From assembly GCA_002104905.1 (NCBI GenBank), contig MCFE01000706.1, forward strand, positions 1-43,418: a DNA stretch of 43,418 nt, written 5' to 3'. The notes beneath the pieces are model-generated. The model made no database searches and had not been told where the DNA came from. It saw only the letters and a program-made list of their open reading frames with translations. Positions within the stretch are counted from its first letter, which is position 1. Every line of letters begins with the position of its first letter. Positions 1 through 10,981 of this stretch are shown piece by piece. Position numbers and translations under genes: made by a program. This stretch comes from Basidiobolus meristosporus CBS 931.73. Its lineage: Eukaryota; Basidiobolomycota; Basidiobolomycetes; Basidiobolales; Basidiobolaceae.

Positions 1-39
1 CACATTTCTCTCAGTGAATGTCTTCTTGTATGAATACAC

Positions 40-629
40 TGTGCATTAATAGGGTCATGCTTAGGTATTTCACCTATCATCTGTTTTCTCCTTTGTATGA
101 CTTTTCTCTGTATTTATTGGCTATATGGTGATTCTCTTCAGATATCCAAATATATGCACTACCCACACTGTGGTTTGATTAAGTATCTCATTGTAGAGCA
201 TCTGCTTCCTGCTAAGTACACCCATTCCTTGACTTCCTAAAAATTGTAACATATCCTAATATCTGACAATTGTCTCTTATATGAGCTGAGTCTGCAATAT
301 ATTTCTCCCTCTACTGAATTTAGGATGATTCTCTAGCCAGATGCTTTGTGATGCCTACTTCCTGCAAATGGCCCACTAAACCAGATGGTGTTACCCTCAA
401 GGTCAAATAATGCTTGAAACTGCACATAGTATTCATTGTACCTGCCAGAACAAAAGTGCCTCTGCCCTCTAGGAGGTCCATTAATCCCACGTGGGAAGAT
501 ATCTAATATACTCCTGATATGGAACCTATTCCTGAGCACTTTGGAATATGGAAGCCTATTGGAGCTTCTGAACCTAGTATTCCAAGCATGCTCTAAGTCA
601 TTCATACCCTCTGCAAGGTGGTTCTCCAT
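40..629 (-). pseudogene. PIF/Harbinger-like DDE transposase remnant
   Basis: On the minus strand a 98-codon open stretch (629-333) carries the core of a DDE_Tnp_4-type transposase: a GINGPPRGQRHF segment where the family has a DGTH-like motif, then VQFQALFDLEGN and FSGPFAGSRH, which fit the usual 'FQAIVTPDG...GP.GSRHDS' block. Two expected catalytic acids are lost: the Asp of the DGT motif reads Asn, and the Asp after GSRH reads His. Past the stop, near 240-170, an out-of-frame LAGSRCSTMRYLIKP resembles the family's 'LADSGYPL..YLITP' block, so the remnant runs toward the left edge. No terminal repeats or flanking duplication were found. The family call rests on motif resemblance; inactivity is clear. 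Confidence 0.6.
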
Positions 630-645
630 TGCTGTCAGATGTTAA

Positions 646-2099
646 TGAAAGCTTCTAGAGCTTTTGTTGCCATGGGTGGTGGACAAAACCTTGTTGGCCA
701 ATAGTTCTTGTACTAGCACAGTAGCTTAACAAGGGATCTCCTTAAAGAGATTGGGGTTGATGGTCCACAGTACTTGGTATAGAGCACTTCTGATGTGTTA
801 AAAAGAAATCTAGTGCTGGTGATGGGATTGAAGTGAAAACACATCAATTTGTACCTGCATTTGCCATTACTCCTGACCATCATCAAGTTACTTCTGGTGA
901 AATGACTGATGATTACCCTCATCAAGTGCCTCTATTACCAGAGCCTTTGGCAAGTAAAAGAACACATCAGCATGTGGTACTTTAGGCTGGTTCAGTAGCA
1001 TCATACATAGCAACTCAGCTCTGCCAAGATGCAGCATTGCACTCATTAACTAGGAGGCAAAATACTGATTACAAATACACAAGTAGCCAAGATAATAGTC
1101 AACAAGGAAGCAGTTCAGGTGAGATAAGTGAATCACTACCAAATGCTTCAGTAGTAACTGCTGTGAGGAAAAAACTTAGGAGAAGATGATGCAATTGCAT
1201 TGAGTTGCTATTATTTGTCATGATCCAAACACATTTTTTTGCAATCCAAGTTAAGCCATTCCAAATCATTGATCACTAAAATTTGATCCATGCAATACCA
1301 AGGTCATCTTGCATTTCAGACAGAACTTGATGAATAAGCACCCTGCATATATATACATCATCTGTAAAACTAGTGAAGCTATTTAATTTGTGCTGCTCCT
1401 ATTGAATTGGTTGTGTGCTTGCTATGACACCTTTTCCATTCACTAGGATCAGTGATTTACTTACTCAAAGGGTAAAATTAGATATTTGATGGCATATCAG
1501 GCAGCTTGTGTATTGATCAATGAGCCAACTGGGTGCTGACAGCTTCAGGATACTTTTGACTAATCAACCATTGACATACCATGCAAGTAAAGAGATGGTA
1601 AGCAAAATGATAAGTTTTAAATTAGTATATAGTGTGATATTCATTTATTTCCATTTACTTTAAAGAAACATATCCAAATACCAGATTTTACCTACCATAA
1701 TAGCGGCATCCAATTGGGCACTTGATGCAAACCTTACAATTGAGCATAATCATCTGTGACAACCTCATTGTGGCAGATTGTGCCACATAGTGCAAAATTG
1801 TCCAAGTGCAATTCTTTGTACTGGTAGCAACAGTTTCACATATATATAAGTCTGCAGGCAATTGCAGCAAACTTAGCAAGCTTTAAGCCATTGGCTAGAG
1901 TATAATTTAGTTGGAAACTAGATATACAAAAGACACTGAGTGTCTGTTGAAGCAAATGCTATCTACTGGGAGCAATGCATTTGCTTTTCAACAATATCCC
2001 TATAATGCTGACCAAGCTGTGTATGGGGCATTTCAAGCCTTATGAGCACTGTAGGATTTTGGTGAAACTTGAAAGAACTGGCAAGATATTAAAGTGTAT
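646..2099. other. unassigned AT-rich stretch, probable decayed repeats
   Basis: No gene is recognised. Between about 800 and 1190 one plus-strand frame is nearly open (one TAG) and Ser/Gln/Asn-rich (YTSSQDNSQQGSSSGEIS), which looks like a disordered protein segment, but no family is apparent. The rest (1190-2099) has only short open stretches and very few CpG dinucleotides, like the surrounding repeats. Confidence 0.4.
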
Positions 2100-2400
2100 C
2101 AGCTTTTCTAAGTACTTCTTGCAGGCTTCGATTAATACTCATACACATATGCAACAATACAAATGCAAGAACTGGATGAACCAGAGAAGTATTGATTCAA
2201 GTGGCCTTCTGAAGCCATTCCTACCAAGAGAACATTGGAAGCATTGGGAGCTATATGTGGACCTTGTAGGAGTAATACCAAGAAGCCAATCACCAGTGAC
2301 AACTTGGCACATGCACAGTTGTTGTGCAAGGAATTAGTAACAGAATTGGTGCAACTACACCACAAACATATATCTGAATGCGTAGATCACTGCTGCTAAT
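2100..2400 (+). pseudogene. probable Ty3/gypsy integrase-core fragment
   Basis: A plus-strand stretch reads GLLKPFLPREHWKHWELYVDLVGVIP, which fits the start of a gypsy integrase core ('GLLQPLPIP..PW..ISMDFI..LP', with the catalytic Asp present in YVDL). After one frameshift it continues as NLAHAQLLCKELVTELVQLH, which fits the 'A..LF...V..LHG.P' helix. The second catalytic Asp and the Glu are not recognisable downstream. This is an inference from a weak motif match; it could be chance similarity in low-complexity DNA. Confidence 0.35.
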
Positions 2401-2639
2401 GTATCCACTCTCTACTCCGTCTTGCTTGATGTGTGGAGAATACTGCACCTTACTTCACCTTTTGGAAGTTCCTTATGTAGCAGATGTGTGGGGAGGTAGG
2501 ATGACAAGTTAACTTGCAGGGACTACCATATTCTGATCTCATCAAGAAAATTGCCTTCAAATTCATTATGGCTGTGATGAGTTGGCCCATAGGTAACAGC
2601 CAGGAAGAATTGGAAAATACTGAGTCCAGATTAGCAAAT

Positions 2640-3440
2640 AGGGACTCCTATGTCTATGACATTAAAAAGCTAAGTAGCCATAATGTATGGTTAGTCAGCT
2701 AAGTAATGCATAGTTGGGTTGGGTGCAACAAGCAACTGATTTTTGTTAGAACAACTTTACCAAAGTATGCTGGGTTTGTCTTGGTCACAAGCCAAGGTTA
2801 TTATTGCTCAATACAGTGATTCACACAACAAGAGTTAGAGCAACCTATAAGGGGCACTAGAATCCAGCTGGGAGAAGGAAAATATTGGCCAAATGATACT
2901 TAAAATTCTTGGCAGATATTCAAGAGGTATTCCTGGCAAAAGTGCCAGCAACCTAGCGTATGTTTGTAAGATGTATATGCTACCAGTAATACAAGATATG
3001 GCAACTTTACTAGTATTATACTGAATGGCTGTATGGTTGAGGAGATAGAAGTGTATCAATTGTGGCAGATGTTTATGTATGTAGAGATTAGTAAGTAGGA
3101 GGCCATAGTTTTCTTGATTTGAACCATACTCAGAATACGCAGGTAGTAGTGAGTAGGTAAATAACAGGGGTGATTCTGCACTAGGTATAGAAATTGCGCA
3201 AGGGGAGGTAGAAAAAGGAAAAACCATTTGGTAAATTGGTACAGAGACATTATTTAGAACTTGCGGCAGGCTGCCCTACTGCTATTATATTGCCATTAGC
3301 AGCTCACAATAAGGCTGTCAAGCACTATCAAGTTTCTATTCATATAAGATAATTGGATTTACCACAGGTTAGATCTGCTCAAGCAGATGTAGAGCTCTGT
3401 CAGACACAATGCCATGCAACACTTGTCAAACAACAGCCTA
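2640..3440 (+). repeat. repeat family Y, copy 1
   Basis: This segment matches 10580-9700 on the opposite strand along its length. Shared landmarks: AAGCTAAGTAGCC / AAGCTCAGCAGCC near 2670; GTTGGGTGGGTGCAACAAGC-like sequence near 2715; CTTGGTCACAAGCCA near 2782; GGAGGCCATAGTTTTCTTG near 3098; and CAATGCCATGCAA near 3407. The copy-2 strand has a longer open frame, so this copy is the more decayed one. Product unknown. It ends just before the copia A 5' LTR. Confidence 0.6.
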
Positions 3441-3454
3441 AGCACCTATAGAAA

Positions 3455-3811
3455 TGCTGGACTATATGTTATCTTCAGCAGTTAAAAATCTACTTAACAA
3501 TTCTAGACTAGTTGTAATCATTTGGGACTAACTGACGGCTCTAAGTTTGCCACTTTTTTCAGATCTATGATCCTATGATTATTCCTATCTAGCCAAGGTC
3601 AAATTAACACTTTTACCAAACATTATGTACTAACAATGATACTTTTACAAATTGCTGCTGAATGTGAGAAGCCCTCCTTACTTAGTGTTACAGCTGTAGT
3701 ACTACTACAAAGGCATAAATACTGAGCTTCTTTTAAACCAGCAACAGTTAAGCTATTATCACTATTTCTTGGTAGGCGTCTTATTTCCAAATCACTTCTT
3801 AAATTGCAGCA
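3455..3811 (+). repeat. copia A 5' LTR
   Basis: A 357-bp LTR beginning TGCTGGAC and ending GCA, immediately followed by a primer-binding-site-like sequence. It matches 7658-7914: both share CAGATCTATGATCC, the ACATTATGTACTAAC-type segment and TTACAGCTGTA. Boundaries are set by comparison with the 3' copy and the PBS. Confidence 0.75.
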
Positions 3812-3824
3812 GATTATGAGCCCC
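3812..3824 (+). promoter_or_regulatory. primer-binding site of copia A (half-tRNA type)
   Basis: GATTATGAGCCCC lies directly after the 5' LTR. It is one base from the site in copia D (GGTTATGAGCCCC) and complementary to the anticodon stem-loop of initiator tRNA-Met (…GGGGCTCATAAcc…), as in Drosophila copia, rather than to the tRNA 3' end. Confidence 0.6.
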
Positions 3825-3826
3825 AA

Positions 3827-4427
3827 TTGCCTCAATATACTCTCAAGATGACTTCTACCAGCAATCAGAATAAAATAACCATCTTCCCTGTAAAGTTGAG
3901 GTTTGATGGGAAGAACTACAGACCTTGGAGATACAAGATATCATCCTACCTTGAGAAAAGAAAGCCTCGGAATATAGTTACAGGAAAAGAAGTTGAGCCT
4001 AAAGGAACAGCAGAAGAAGTGGAGAAGTTTCAAGAGAAGGATAGAAAGGCCTTCAATGCCAATGCATCAATGTGCAAGAATACTTTATTGGACAAATCCA
4101 TTCTTCAAATACTGCCACAGCAGCTTTAGAATATTTGAGAAGATCTTTAGAGCAAAGTCGGTACCAAGCAAGCTTTATTTAAAGCAAAAGTTCCTCAGCA
4201 TGAGGAAGAAGCCAGATGATGACACACTACAACTTATTATCAGAATGGAGAGACTCACAGACAAACTTCACTGCATTAATGCCAGTGGATATGATGAAGA
4301 ACAGATACACCATCTGCTTTGCTGCCTACCAGACAAGTATGAGCAGCTCTTACTTTTTTTTGAAAGCAGGGAAGAGCATCTGACTTTAGACTGTGTCAAA
4401 GGAAGACTTCTTCATGAAAAACTCTGA
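3827..4427 (+). pseudogene. copia A gag (frameshifted)
   Basis: The N-terminal part (likely ATG at 3848) reads FPVKLRFDGKNYRPWRYKISSYL, the conserved start of Ty1/copia Gag ('KL.G.NY..W...M...L'). After a frameshift near 4100-4125 the frame continues with the UBN2-like helical region (RMERLTDKL, DEEQIHHLLCCLPDKYEQLL, EHLTLDCVKGRLLHE). A zinc-knuckle remnant (PGHWIRECKKK) follows in another frame near 4547-4580. It packages element RNA in related elements; here it is broken. Confidence 0.75.
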
Positions 4428-4879
4428 TATATTGATCAAGCAGACAAGATGAAGACAATGCTTTTTTCAGCTTAGAAAGGCACACAGAAGCCAAGGGAAA
4501 GCAACAAAACCGAAGAAAACCTGGCTCTTTTATCTACTGTTAGAACCAGGACACTGGATAAGAGAATGCAAGAAGAAACAAGTAGATAAACAACAGAAAC
4601 TGGAGCAGGTAAACCATATAACTTCTGATGAGCAGTAACTCATAATGTACAAGCAAGTGCAAGTAACCAAAAAATAAATGGTTTATCAACTCTGGAGCAT
4701 CACAGCAAATTTGTGGTATTAAGGAATGGTTCAGCAACTTAAAGACTGTTTGCATAAGAAAGTTTTATCCAGGAGACAACTCTCCACTGTAAGCTACCAC
4801 CAATGGGTCTATACTGCTAAATATGAGTGATATCTCAGGGGCTACAAGAGCAAAACTAACTGACGTACTCTAGGTACTT

Positions 4880-6013
4880 GGAATAGCTAAGAACCTACTC
4901 TCAGTCAGTAAAGCTGCTCAGGGACTGAAATTAGCTTTTACTGATCTGAGCTGCTTAATCCTGAGTGAAAATGGACAAGAAATGGCTTTGGGAATCAAAG
5001 ACCACAATATTAAGAAGTTACAATGCAAAATCTTTGTTCTTGAGTGTGGCAAAATTGCAGAGACTGAGGAAACTAACTGGGAGACATGGCATAGGAGGCA
5101 ACAACACATTGCGGAACAGAAAATGAGCTAGATGGGGAAGAATCAACATGTTTTGAGCCTGTACTGGTCAATTCAATCAAGTTGAGTGATTGAAAGGGAT
5201 GTTCATGTGGTAAATAAGCTAGGCAATGCTTCAGGAACTCAGGAGGCATCCACACAAGCAGGATAATGGCTATTATACACTCAAACATAAGTGGGCCAAT
5301 GAGAACACTGTTCTTTGGAGCCAAGAGATACTCTATGTTCTTTATTGATGACAAGACAAGATTTATATGGGTGTACTTCTTCAAAACAAAGTATCAGGCT
5401 TTAGAGATGCTTAGGCACTTCAAGATCATGGCTGAGGCACCAACTGGGAGTAAATTGAAGGTACTACAAAGTGATAATGGAGGGAAACACTGCACAAAGG
5501 GGTTTGCAAAATACTGCTCACCAACTGGTCTACTTCAGCAGACCACTGTTACACATACTCCACTGCATAATGGAGTAGCAGTATGTGCAAGTAGTACAAT
5601 AGCAGAGTTGGGAAGATATAAGCTATATGATTAGGGAATGAACTAAAGGTTTTGGGCTGAATCTGTTGCTACCACTGCTTACAGTAAGAATAGTTGCCCA
5701 ACAACATCACTATGTGAATCCACAATCTTTGAGGCGAATGCAGGCAAAATAGCTAGACCTCCAACATCTCAGGATCTTTGGCAGTGATGTTTTTTACACA
5801 TCCCTGAAAGAAAAGCTCTCAGAGTTGGAACCAAAGAGTAGAAAAGATATCTTTCTGGGGTTTGGTGACAATATTGAAGGGTATAGAGTGTATGATGACC
5901 AAAGTCAGAAGCTGATCAAGAGCAGGGATATTGTATTTGAGGAAAATTTAGATCAGAAAGCCATTGAAATCATTGTCCAGCTACCTGATGATGTAATCAA
6001 TATTAATGAATAA
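4880..6013 (+). pseudogene. copia A protease/integrase remnants
   Basis: The integrase core is readable at 5266-5634: NISGPM, FIDDKTRFIWVYF (first Asp), VLQSDNGG (second Asp), then THTPLHNGVAVCAS. The third catalytic residue, the Glu of the usual NGVAE, reads Val, so the DDE triad is lost. Further IN blocks appear at 5825-6013 (EPKSRKDIFLGFGDN, LIKSRDIVFEE). Around 4880-5110 only shattered pieces of the GAG-pre-integrase region remain, with many stops. It would have integrated element cDNA; clearly inactive. Confidence 0.75.
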
Positions 6014-6229
6014 GATATATATCTAACTCAGCCAGATGCAGAAAATAATTCTACCACTTTCAGATCTGAGCAGATCATCATTGTTGGGAGATCTACCAGA
6101 ATAAAAAGTGCCCATTGACTTTTGTGGCAGACATCCAATGATCATGAAGAGGCTTATCTTGCCTTGTGTGCTAAACCTCAGAATCTGGATCAGGCAATGC
6201 AAAGTCCAGATGCTATTATGTGTCAATAA

Positions 6230-7655
6230 GCCATGCAGGAGGAGTACCAAACACTGATCAAGGTAAATAAGGGAACTAGTATATATACCCCATGTGAGAA
6301 AGCCAATAGGTTTTAGATTGGTCTACAAGACCAGGATAACCTCAAATGGTAATGCTGATTAGTACAAGGCTAGATTGGTGGCTAAAGGCTATTTTGAGAT
6401 CCAGGGACTAGACTTTGAGGATATCTTGCTCTGGTTGCCAAGTTTAACTCTATTAGGATAGTTCTAGCCCTGGCAGCTGTACATAGTCTAGATCTACATC
6501 AAATTACCATCAAAACAGCTTTTCTCAATGCAGATTTGCAAGAAACTATATATGTGGAGCAAACAAATGATTTTATCAATTCAAAAGGCGCCCATAAGGT
6601 GTGCAGACTCAGGTAATTGCTGTATGGGCTCAAGCAAGCACCTGGAGTATGACATAACAAGATTGATACATATCTAGAGGAAATTGGGTTCATTTGTAGC
6701 ACTACAGATTACAGTTTGTAAGTGAAACAGCTCAAAGAGGGTATAATCATTCTAAGTCTTTAAGTAGACAACCCAACAATAGCTACAAGTAATCAGGAGG
6801 CACTTAAACAAGCAAATTGGATCTCTTCCAAAAGCTTGAGATGCAAGATCTTGGAAACTTGAGCTATTTTCTAGGAATTCTAGTCAAACATGGCATAACT
6901 ATGCAAAACACTATACCAAATCAGTCCTGGCACTTCAGGAACACTCTTATATGCTTCAAAGTGGAGAATTTCAAACCTGCAGTTACCTCTATGGACAATA
7001 ACTTGAAATTGAGCAAAACCCAACCAATTTTAGTTAAAAACAGCTCAAATATGGTACAAGACATTCCCTATAAATTGATGGTTGTTACCCTGATATACCT
7101 GATGGTGTCTACATGTCCACATAGTTCAGTAGCAGTTGGAATAGTCTGTTAATTCTTGCAGAATTATGGATCATTTCAAATTAGAGCTGCTTGATGGATT
7201 GTTGGATATATCAAATTATTTCTGCATCACTCTTTTGACTGCTTCATCATCACCCATTCAGATTCAACTTAATACATCTAAATCTGTCTGATAATGGTCT
7301 GCTGATTCAATTGCTGACTGAAGCTATTGATTTGATAGATAATACTGATAAACTCTAAGGGTACCAAAGTTATTTAAAGACTTAGTTGTTATATCAGATG
7401 AACCAACATGAATTTACAAAGATAATCCAAGATGTATGTCATTAGCTAGAAATCCTACTAATAATGCCAGAATTAGGAACATATATTCCCAATACCTCAT
7501 GTTGATGGTAGCTGCATAAAATAATTTGGTAGTGTTAGTTTACTGCCCAAAAGACAAAATGGCAGTATATACACTAACAAAGCCACCAGCTAGGCCACAT
7601 TTCAGGTATCTCAGAGAGGAACTAGGATTAAGATATTATTTAGTTGAGGGGGAGT
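6230..7655 (+). pseudogene. copia A reverse transcriptase/RNase H remnants
   Basis: Fragments of RVT_2 run from about 6240 (MQEEYQTLI) through 6370-6720 (AKGYFEIQGLDFE, and a KTAFLNADLQE-like block) to 6817-7152 (LGNLSYFLGILV, PYKLMVVTLIYLMVSTCPHSS). RNase H traces continue to the TKP-like block near 7580 and end at a polypurine tract (GAGGGGGAG) just before the 3' LTR. The YVDD block reads as V-D-N near 6765. Multiple stops and frame changes are present throughout. Confidence 0.75.
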
Positions 7656-7657
7656 TT

Positions 7658-7914
7658 TGAAATATCAGACAATTTGGTATTATTCAGCAGCTAAAAACTT
7701 AACAATTCTGCACTAGTCTTGGTCACTATAGGACTAGTCTACAGCCCTAACTTTGCCTTTATCTTTCAGATCTATGATCCCATGATTATTTTACTATGTT
7801 CAAGATCAAGTTAGCACTTTTACTCACCATTATGTACTAACCCTGACACTACTACAAAATACTCTTGAATGTTGAGAAACTCTCTTTACTTAGTTTTACA
7901 GCTGTATTACTCCG
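7658..7914 (+). repeat. copia A 3' LTR, truncated
   Basis: Starts TGAAATATC after the polypurine tract and follows the 5' LTR through AGATCTATGATCC, CATTATGTACTAAC and TTTTACAGCTGTA. It stops about 105 bp short of the full LTR, where minus-strand gypsy sequence begins near 7915. So this end was lost by deletion or rearrangement. Confidence 0.7.
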
Positions 7915-8465
7915 CAGCATTGTGTTCTTATTCATCACAGTGACTCAATTCTAGGCTCTGTGGTCAATACAGATCCCAAATGTTCCATCCTTCTTCTTTA
8001 CAAGTGGCTCTAGTGGTCCCTACATTGAGTTGCCAGGTCTGATTTATCCTTACTCCAATAACTGATCAATTTGTTTCTCAATATCTTCCAGTTCCAATGA
8101 ATTCAAATATAATGAATAAGCTATGAGAGACATCAGGGTATATCTTGTCAACACTCTGTATGCACTGTAACTTGCTAAGTTGACTTGTGTCACACACACA
8201 GGAGTAGGTCAAGTCAGAATGCAGTCTGGTAGGTCAGTGCTCATAAGTCTCAAAGTCCCTTGGGTTCTTATAGTATGGGTTCTTCAGTTAATAGATGGAT
8301 TACAGAAAAGTAACTTGGTCTGTTCAGATACATAGTTAAACTTAAAACTTACATATACTTAGGCATGTAGGTCTGCTTCATGGCTGTTATTCATTGTTCC
8401 TGCTGGCTAAGTAATTAAGCTGATTAGGTGAGAATTCTATTAGCAGTCAAAGCTGAGGTTAATGT
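7915..8465 (-). pseudogene. Ty3/gypsy reverse transcriptase fragment
   Basis: Read on the minus strand, about 8110-7905 gives EDIEKQIDQLLE, then LVKKKDGTFGICIDHRA, a gypsy RT block that parallels the plus-strand gypsy at 12601-12740 (FVEKKDGTHGMCIDYRAFN). Several stops interrupt it. From 8110 to 8465 the sequence is probably the decayed protease-RT linker. It is the downstream part of the minus gypsy whose gag lies at 8807-9690. Confidence 0.65.
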
Positions 8466-8806
8466 TGTTATGATCTACTGCTTGAGCATTTAAGCAACAT
8501 CAGTTTTTAGTCAATTTATTTAGTTTTATGCTTAGCTATCAGCATATCTGTGTTAGCTTTGAAATCAGTCATATCAGGTGCAGGTGAATCAGCAGATCCT
8601 TATCATACAGAAAAAGGTATTTCAATTAGAACTTAATGGAGTAATGATAATGCAATCAAATGAGTCATCAGCTACTACCTATATTAGGTAATACAATTAG
8701 TCCACAATTGATCTGGCAAGATATATAAGGGCCTGCTGGAACCTTGATAAAGAACAGAACAAGTTTTAGTGAATTCAATACTAGTTAAACTCCCTATTGC
8801 TCTACA
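8466..8806 (+). repeat. lone gypsy-type LTR
   Basis: TGTTATGATCTACTGCTTGA at the start and CTCTACA at the end. It matches the 5' LTR of the plus gypsy at 10581-10923 (shared AGATCC.TATCATACAG, AATGAGTCATCAGC.AC, GGAACCT.ATAAA, AAACTCCCTAT) and the start of that element's 3' LTR at 15101. It lies in opposite orientation inside the minus gypsy, splitting its protease region. No clear target-site duplication: AATGT before, ACTTC after. Confidence 0.7.
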
Positions 8807-9690
8807 ACTTCTTCATTCAGACTTCTGATAATATGATGGATATTCATATAATTCCAGCTTTAGGGGCAAACTGGACTGACATGAACTTATGTGATGCTTG
8901 TGAATCAGTGATAATCTTTGCAGGAAATGCACTTATTCCTCCATTCAACTATAATAGCTTCCACATATTTGAGGCATTTTGGCAAAAGTTTTTGGCTGTT
9001 GTATTCTAAGTGAGTTCCAACTCTTCTTCAATATCCTCTTCATGTTACTAAGCTCAAGGGCTTCAATGTGGCCAACAAATCTGCTGGCTAGAGTGCATCT
9101 CTTCTCTGAGGGCAGTTCTATGAGAAATGCTTTGGTGGTAGTAATTAAACAAAATCCTGTATTCTTACATTGTTTTGAGGTGGAATTCTTTTTCATAGCA
9201 TCTATTTCCATTGGAACTGCTCCTGATTGTCTGCTTTCATATTTATTAACGCCTTTCTGATTAGTCATCATAGGCTTTCCAACTCCAAGCCTGGCTTATT
9301 TATAGTCAATAGCAATCTTGATGGCATCACAAATAGTCTGAGGCCTTATATAGCACACTTCCTTGAAAATTTTGACCTTCTGCCCATTGTTGTGTATTAA
9401 ATATGATCAAGGGGCACCATTCTTTCAACTTGCTGAAATAGGCATTTATAATCATATGTAATTCTTCAGCCATTCCTTGCTCTCTGAGTGTATTTAGTTG
9501 CCAGCTTAGTAGGGTCCTCTGATGTGGAGGTTCAAAACATCCTGAGTTTCTGGCACAAACTCATCCTAAGAAGAGATAGTAGAGCATTGCATTATGGAGG
9601 CTCACCTGATCTTGCAGTAGTAACACTATAAAAGAGTATTTACCAGGTAAGCCATCAGGAACCTGTTTGGAGAATATTATAATACCAGTA
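8807..9690 (-). pseudogene. Ty3/gypsy gag and protease-start fragment
   Basis: On the minus strand 9271-8945 is open and aligns with the plus gypsy gag: MMTNQKGVNKYESRQSGAVP corresponds to MTNQSGNNLYERRQSEAAP at 11635-11695. The segment HIEALELSNM (near 9070) equals HIEALEHSNM at 11840. The zinc knuckle has decayed to GFCLITTTK. The region 9690-9271 holds the rest of gag in broken frames (EPPHQRTLLSWQLNTLREQGM). Near 8870-8840, VQFAPKAGI marks the start of the protease domain. The 5' LTR and start of gag are missing. Confidence 0.65.
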
Positions 9691-9699
9691 ACTTGGAAT

Positions 9700-10580
9700 T
9701 AGTGACCCTCTTAACAATCTTGCAATGGGATCACAATGGCATTTAGCTAATTTTACTGCCAAATAAAGTTACACAACTTGACAGGGGTTGATTGGTGCTG
9801 TAGCAATAATTGCATGGCATTGTTGCGGTCTTGATACACTCTACAACAATTTTAAATGGATCTAACCAGCCAGTACATCCAATTGCCTTATATGGTAAAA
9901 GCTTGATGGTGTTTTGACAGCTTCTTTGCAAGTCTCTGATGGCCTTATTATAGCAGTATGGTGGCCTACATCAAGTTCTGTGTAAAGTATTTCCTTTTTC
10001 TACCTTGCCTTGTGCAGTTCATATTCTACTGTAGATTCACCCATTTTTATTTGTTCACCCACTGCTACCTTGGGTATTCCACATATAGTCAAATCAAAAA
10101 AAATTATGGCCTCCTGCTTACCAATCTCCACAAATGTGCACACCTGCCACCAGTAGAATACTTTTACTACCATAACTTTATGGATTTTTAGTGTGATACT
10201 TGCAGAGTTGCCACTTACCTTGTATTGCTGGTAACATAAACATCTTGCCAACACATGCTTGGCTGCCTCCACTTCTGCCATAAATACCTCCTGAATATCC
10301 GCAAAGAGCTTATCAATATTTAGCCACTATACTTCTTCTTCCTGCTGGATTCTAGTCCCCCTGATAGGTGTGCTCTGGCTTGTGTTTGTGTAAGTTCTTT
10401 ATTGAATGATGTAGAGGTTGACTTGTGACCAAGAGAAACCCAGCATGCTTGGTAGAACTTTCCTGATAAAAATTAGCTGCTTGTTGCACCCACCCAACCT
10501 TGCATTACATTACTGATTACCCATGCATTGGGGCTGCTGAGCTTGTTAATTCCATAGGCATAAGTGTCTCTATATGCAGA
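9700..10580 (-). repeat. repeat family Y, copy 2, with partial ORF
   Basis: Inverted relative to copy 1 at 2640-3440. The minus strand keeps an open frame at 10281-10000 (93 codons; begins MAEVEAAKHVLARCLCYQQY) and another at 9931-9743 (CQNTIKLLPYKAIGCTGWLDP). I recognise no domain. The copy is cut at 10581 by the LTR of the plus gypsy, so Y is older than that element. At the other end it abuts the truncated minus gypsy gag. It could be part of an older retroelement or an unrelated element. Confidence 0.55.
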
Positions 10581-10923
10581 TGTTCTGATCTCTGCATGAA
10601 TGTGCATGTTAGATTAGTTTTTAATCCAATCATTATATTTATGTTTGGCCCATTAGTATATCAGTGTTATCTATCAGATCAGTAATATTGGTCAGCAGAT
10701 GAATTGGCAGATCCCTATCATACAGAAATAGATATATCAAGTACAATCTAATTGGGTGATGATGAAGCAAGCAAATGAGTCATCAGCCACATCCTACATT
10801 AGGAAATACAATTAGTCAGCAATTACTCTGGCAGAGTGTATATAGGGAGCTGCTGGAACCTCAATAAACATGAGTTCAAGTTTTAGTGGGTAAAATACTA
10901 GCTAAACTCCCTATCCCACTACA
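10581..10923 (+). repeat. plus gypsy 5' LTR
   Basis: Begins TGTTCTGATCTCTGCATGAATG, matching TGTCATGATCTACTGC at 15101 and TGTTATGATCTACTGC at 8466, and ends CACTACA. It contains a TATATAG motif near 10838 and a GCTGGAACCTCAATAAA segment, plausible core-promoter and polyadenylation signals. Confidence 0.7.
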
Positions 10924-10981
10924 ACTCTTATACCAAGACTTGCAAAATTGTTAGCAGCAGCAACTTGAAACCTCCCCCCTG

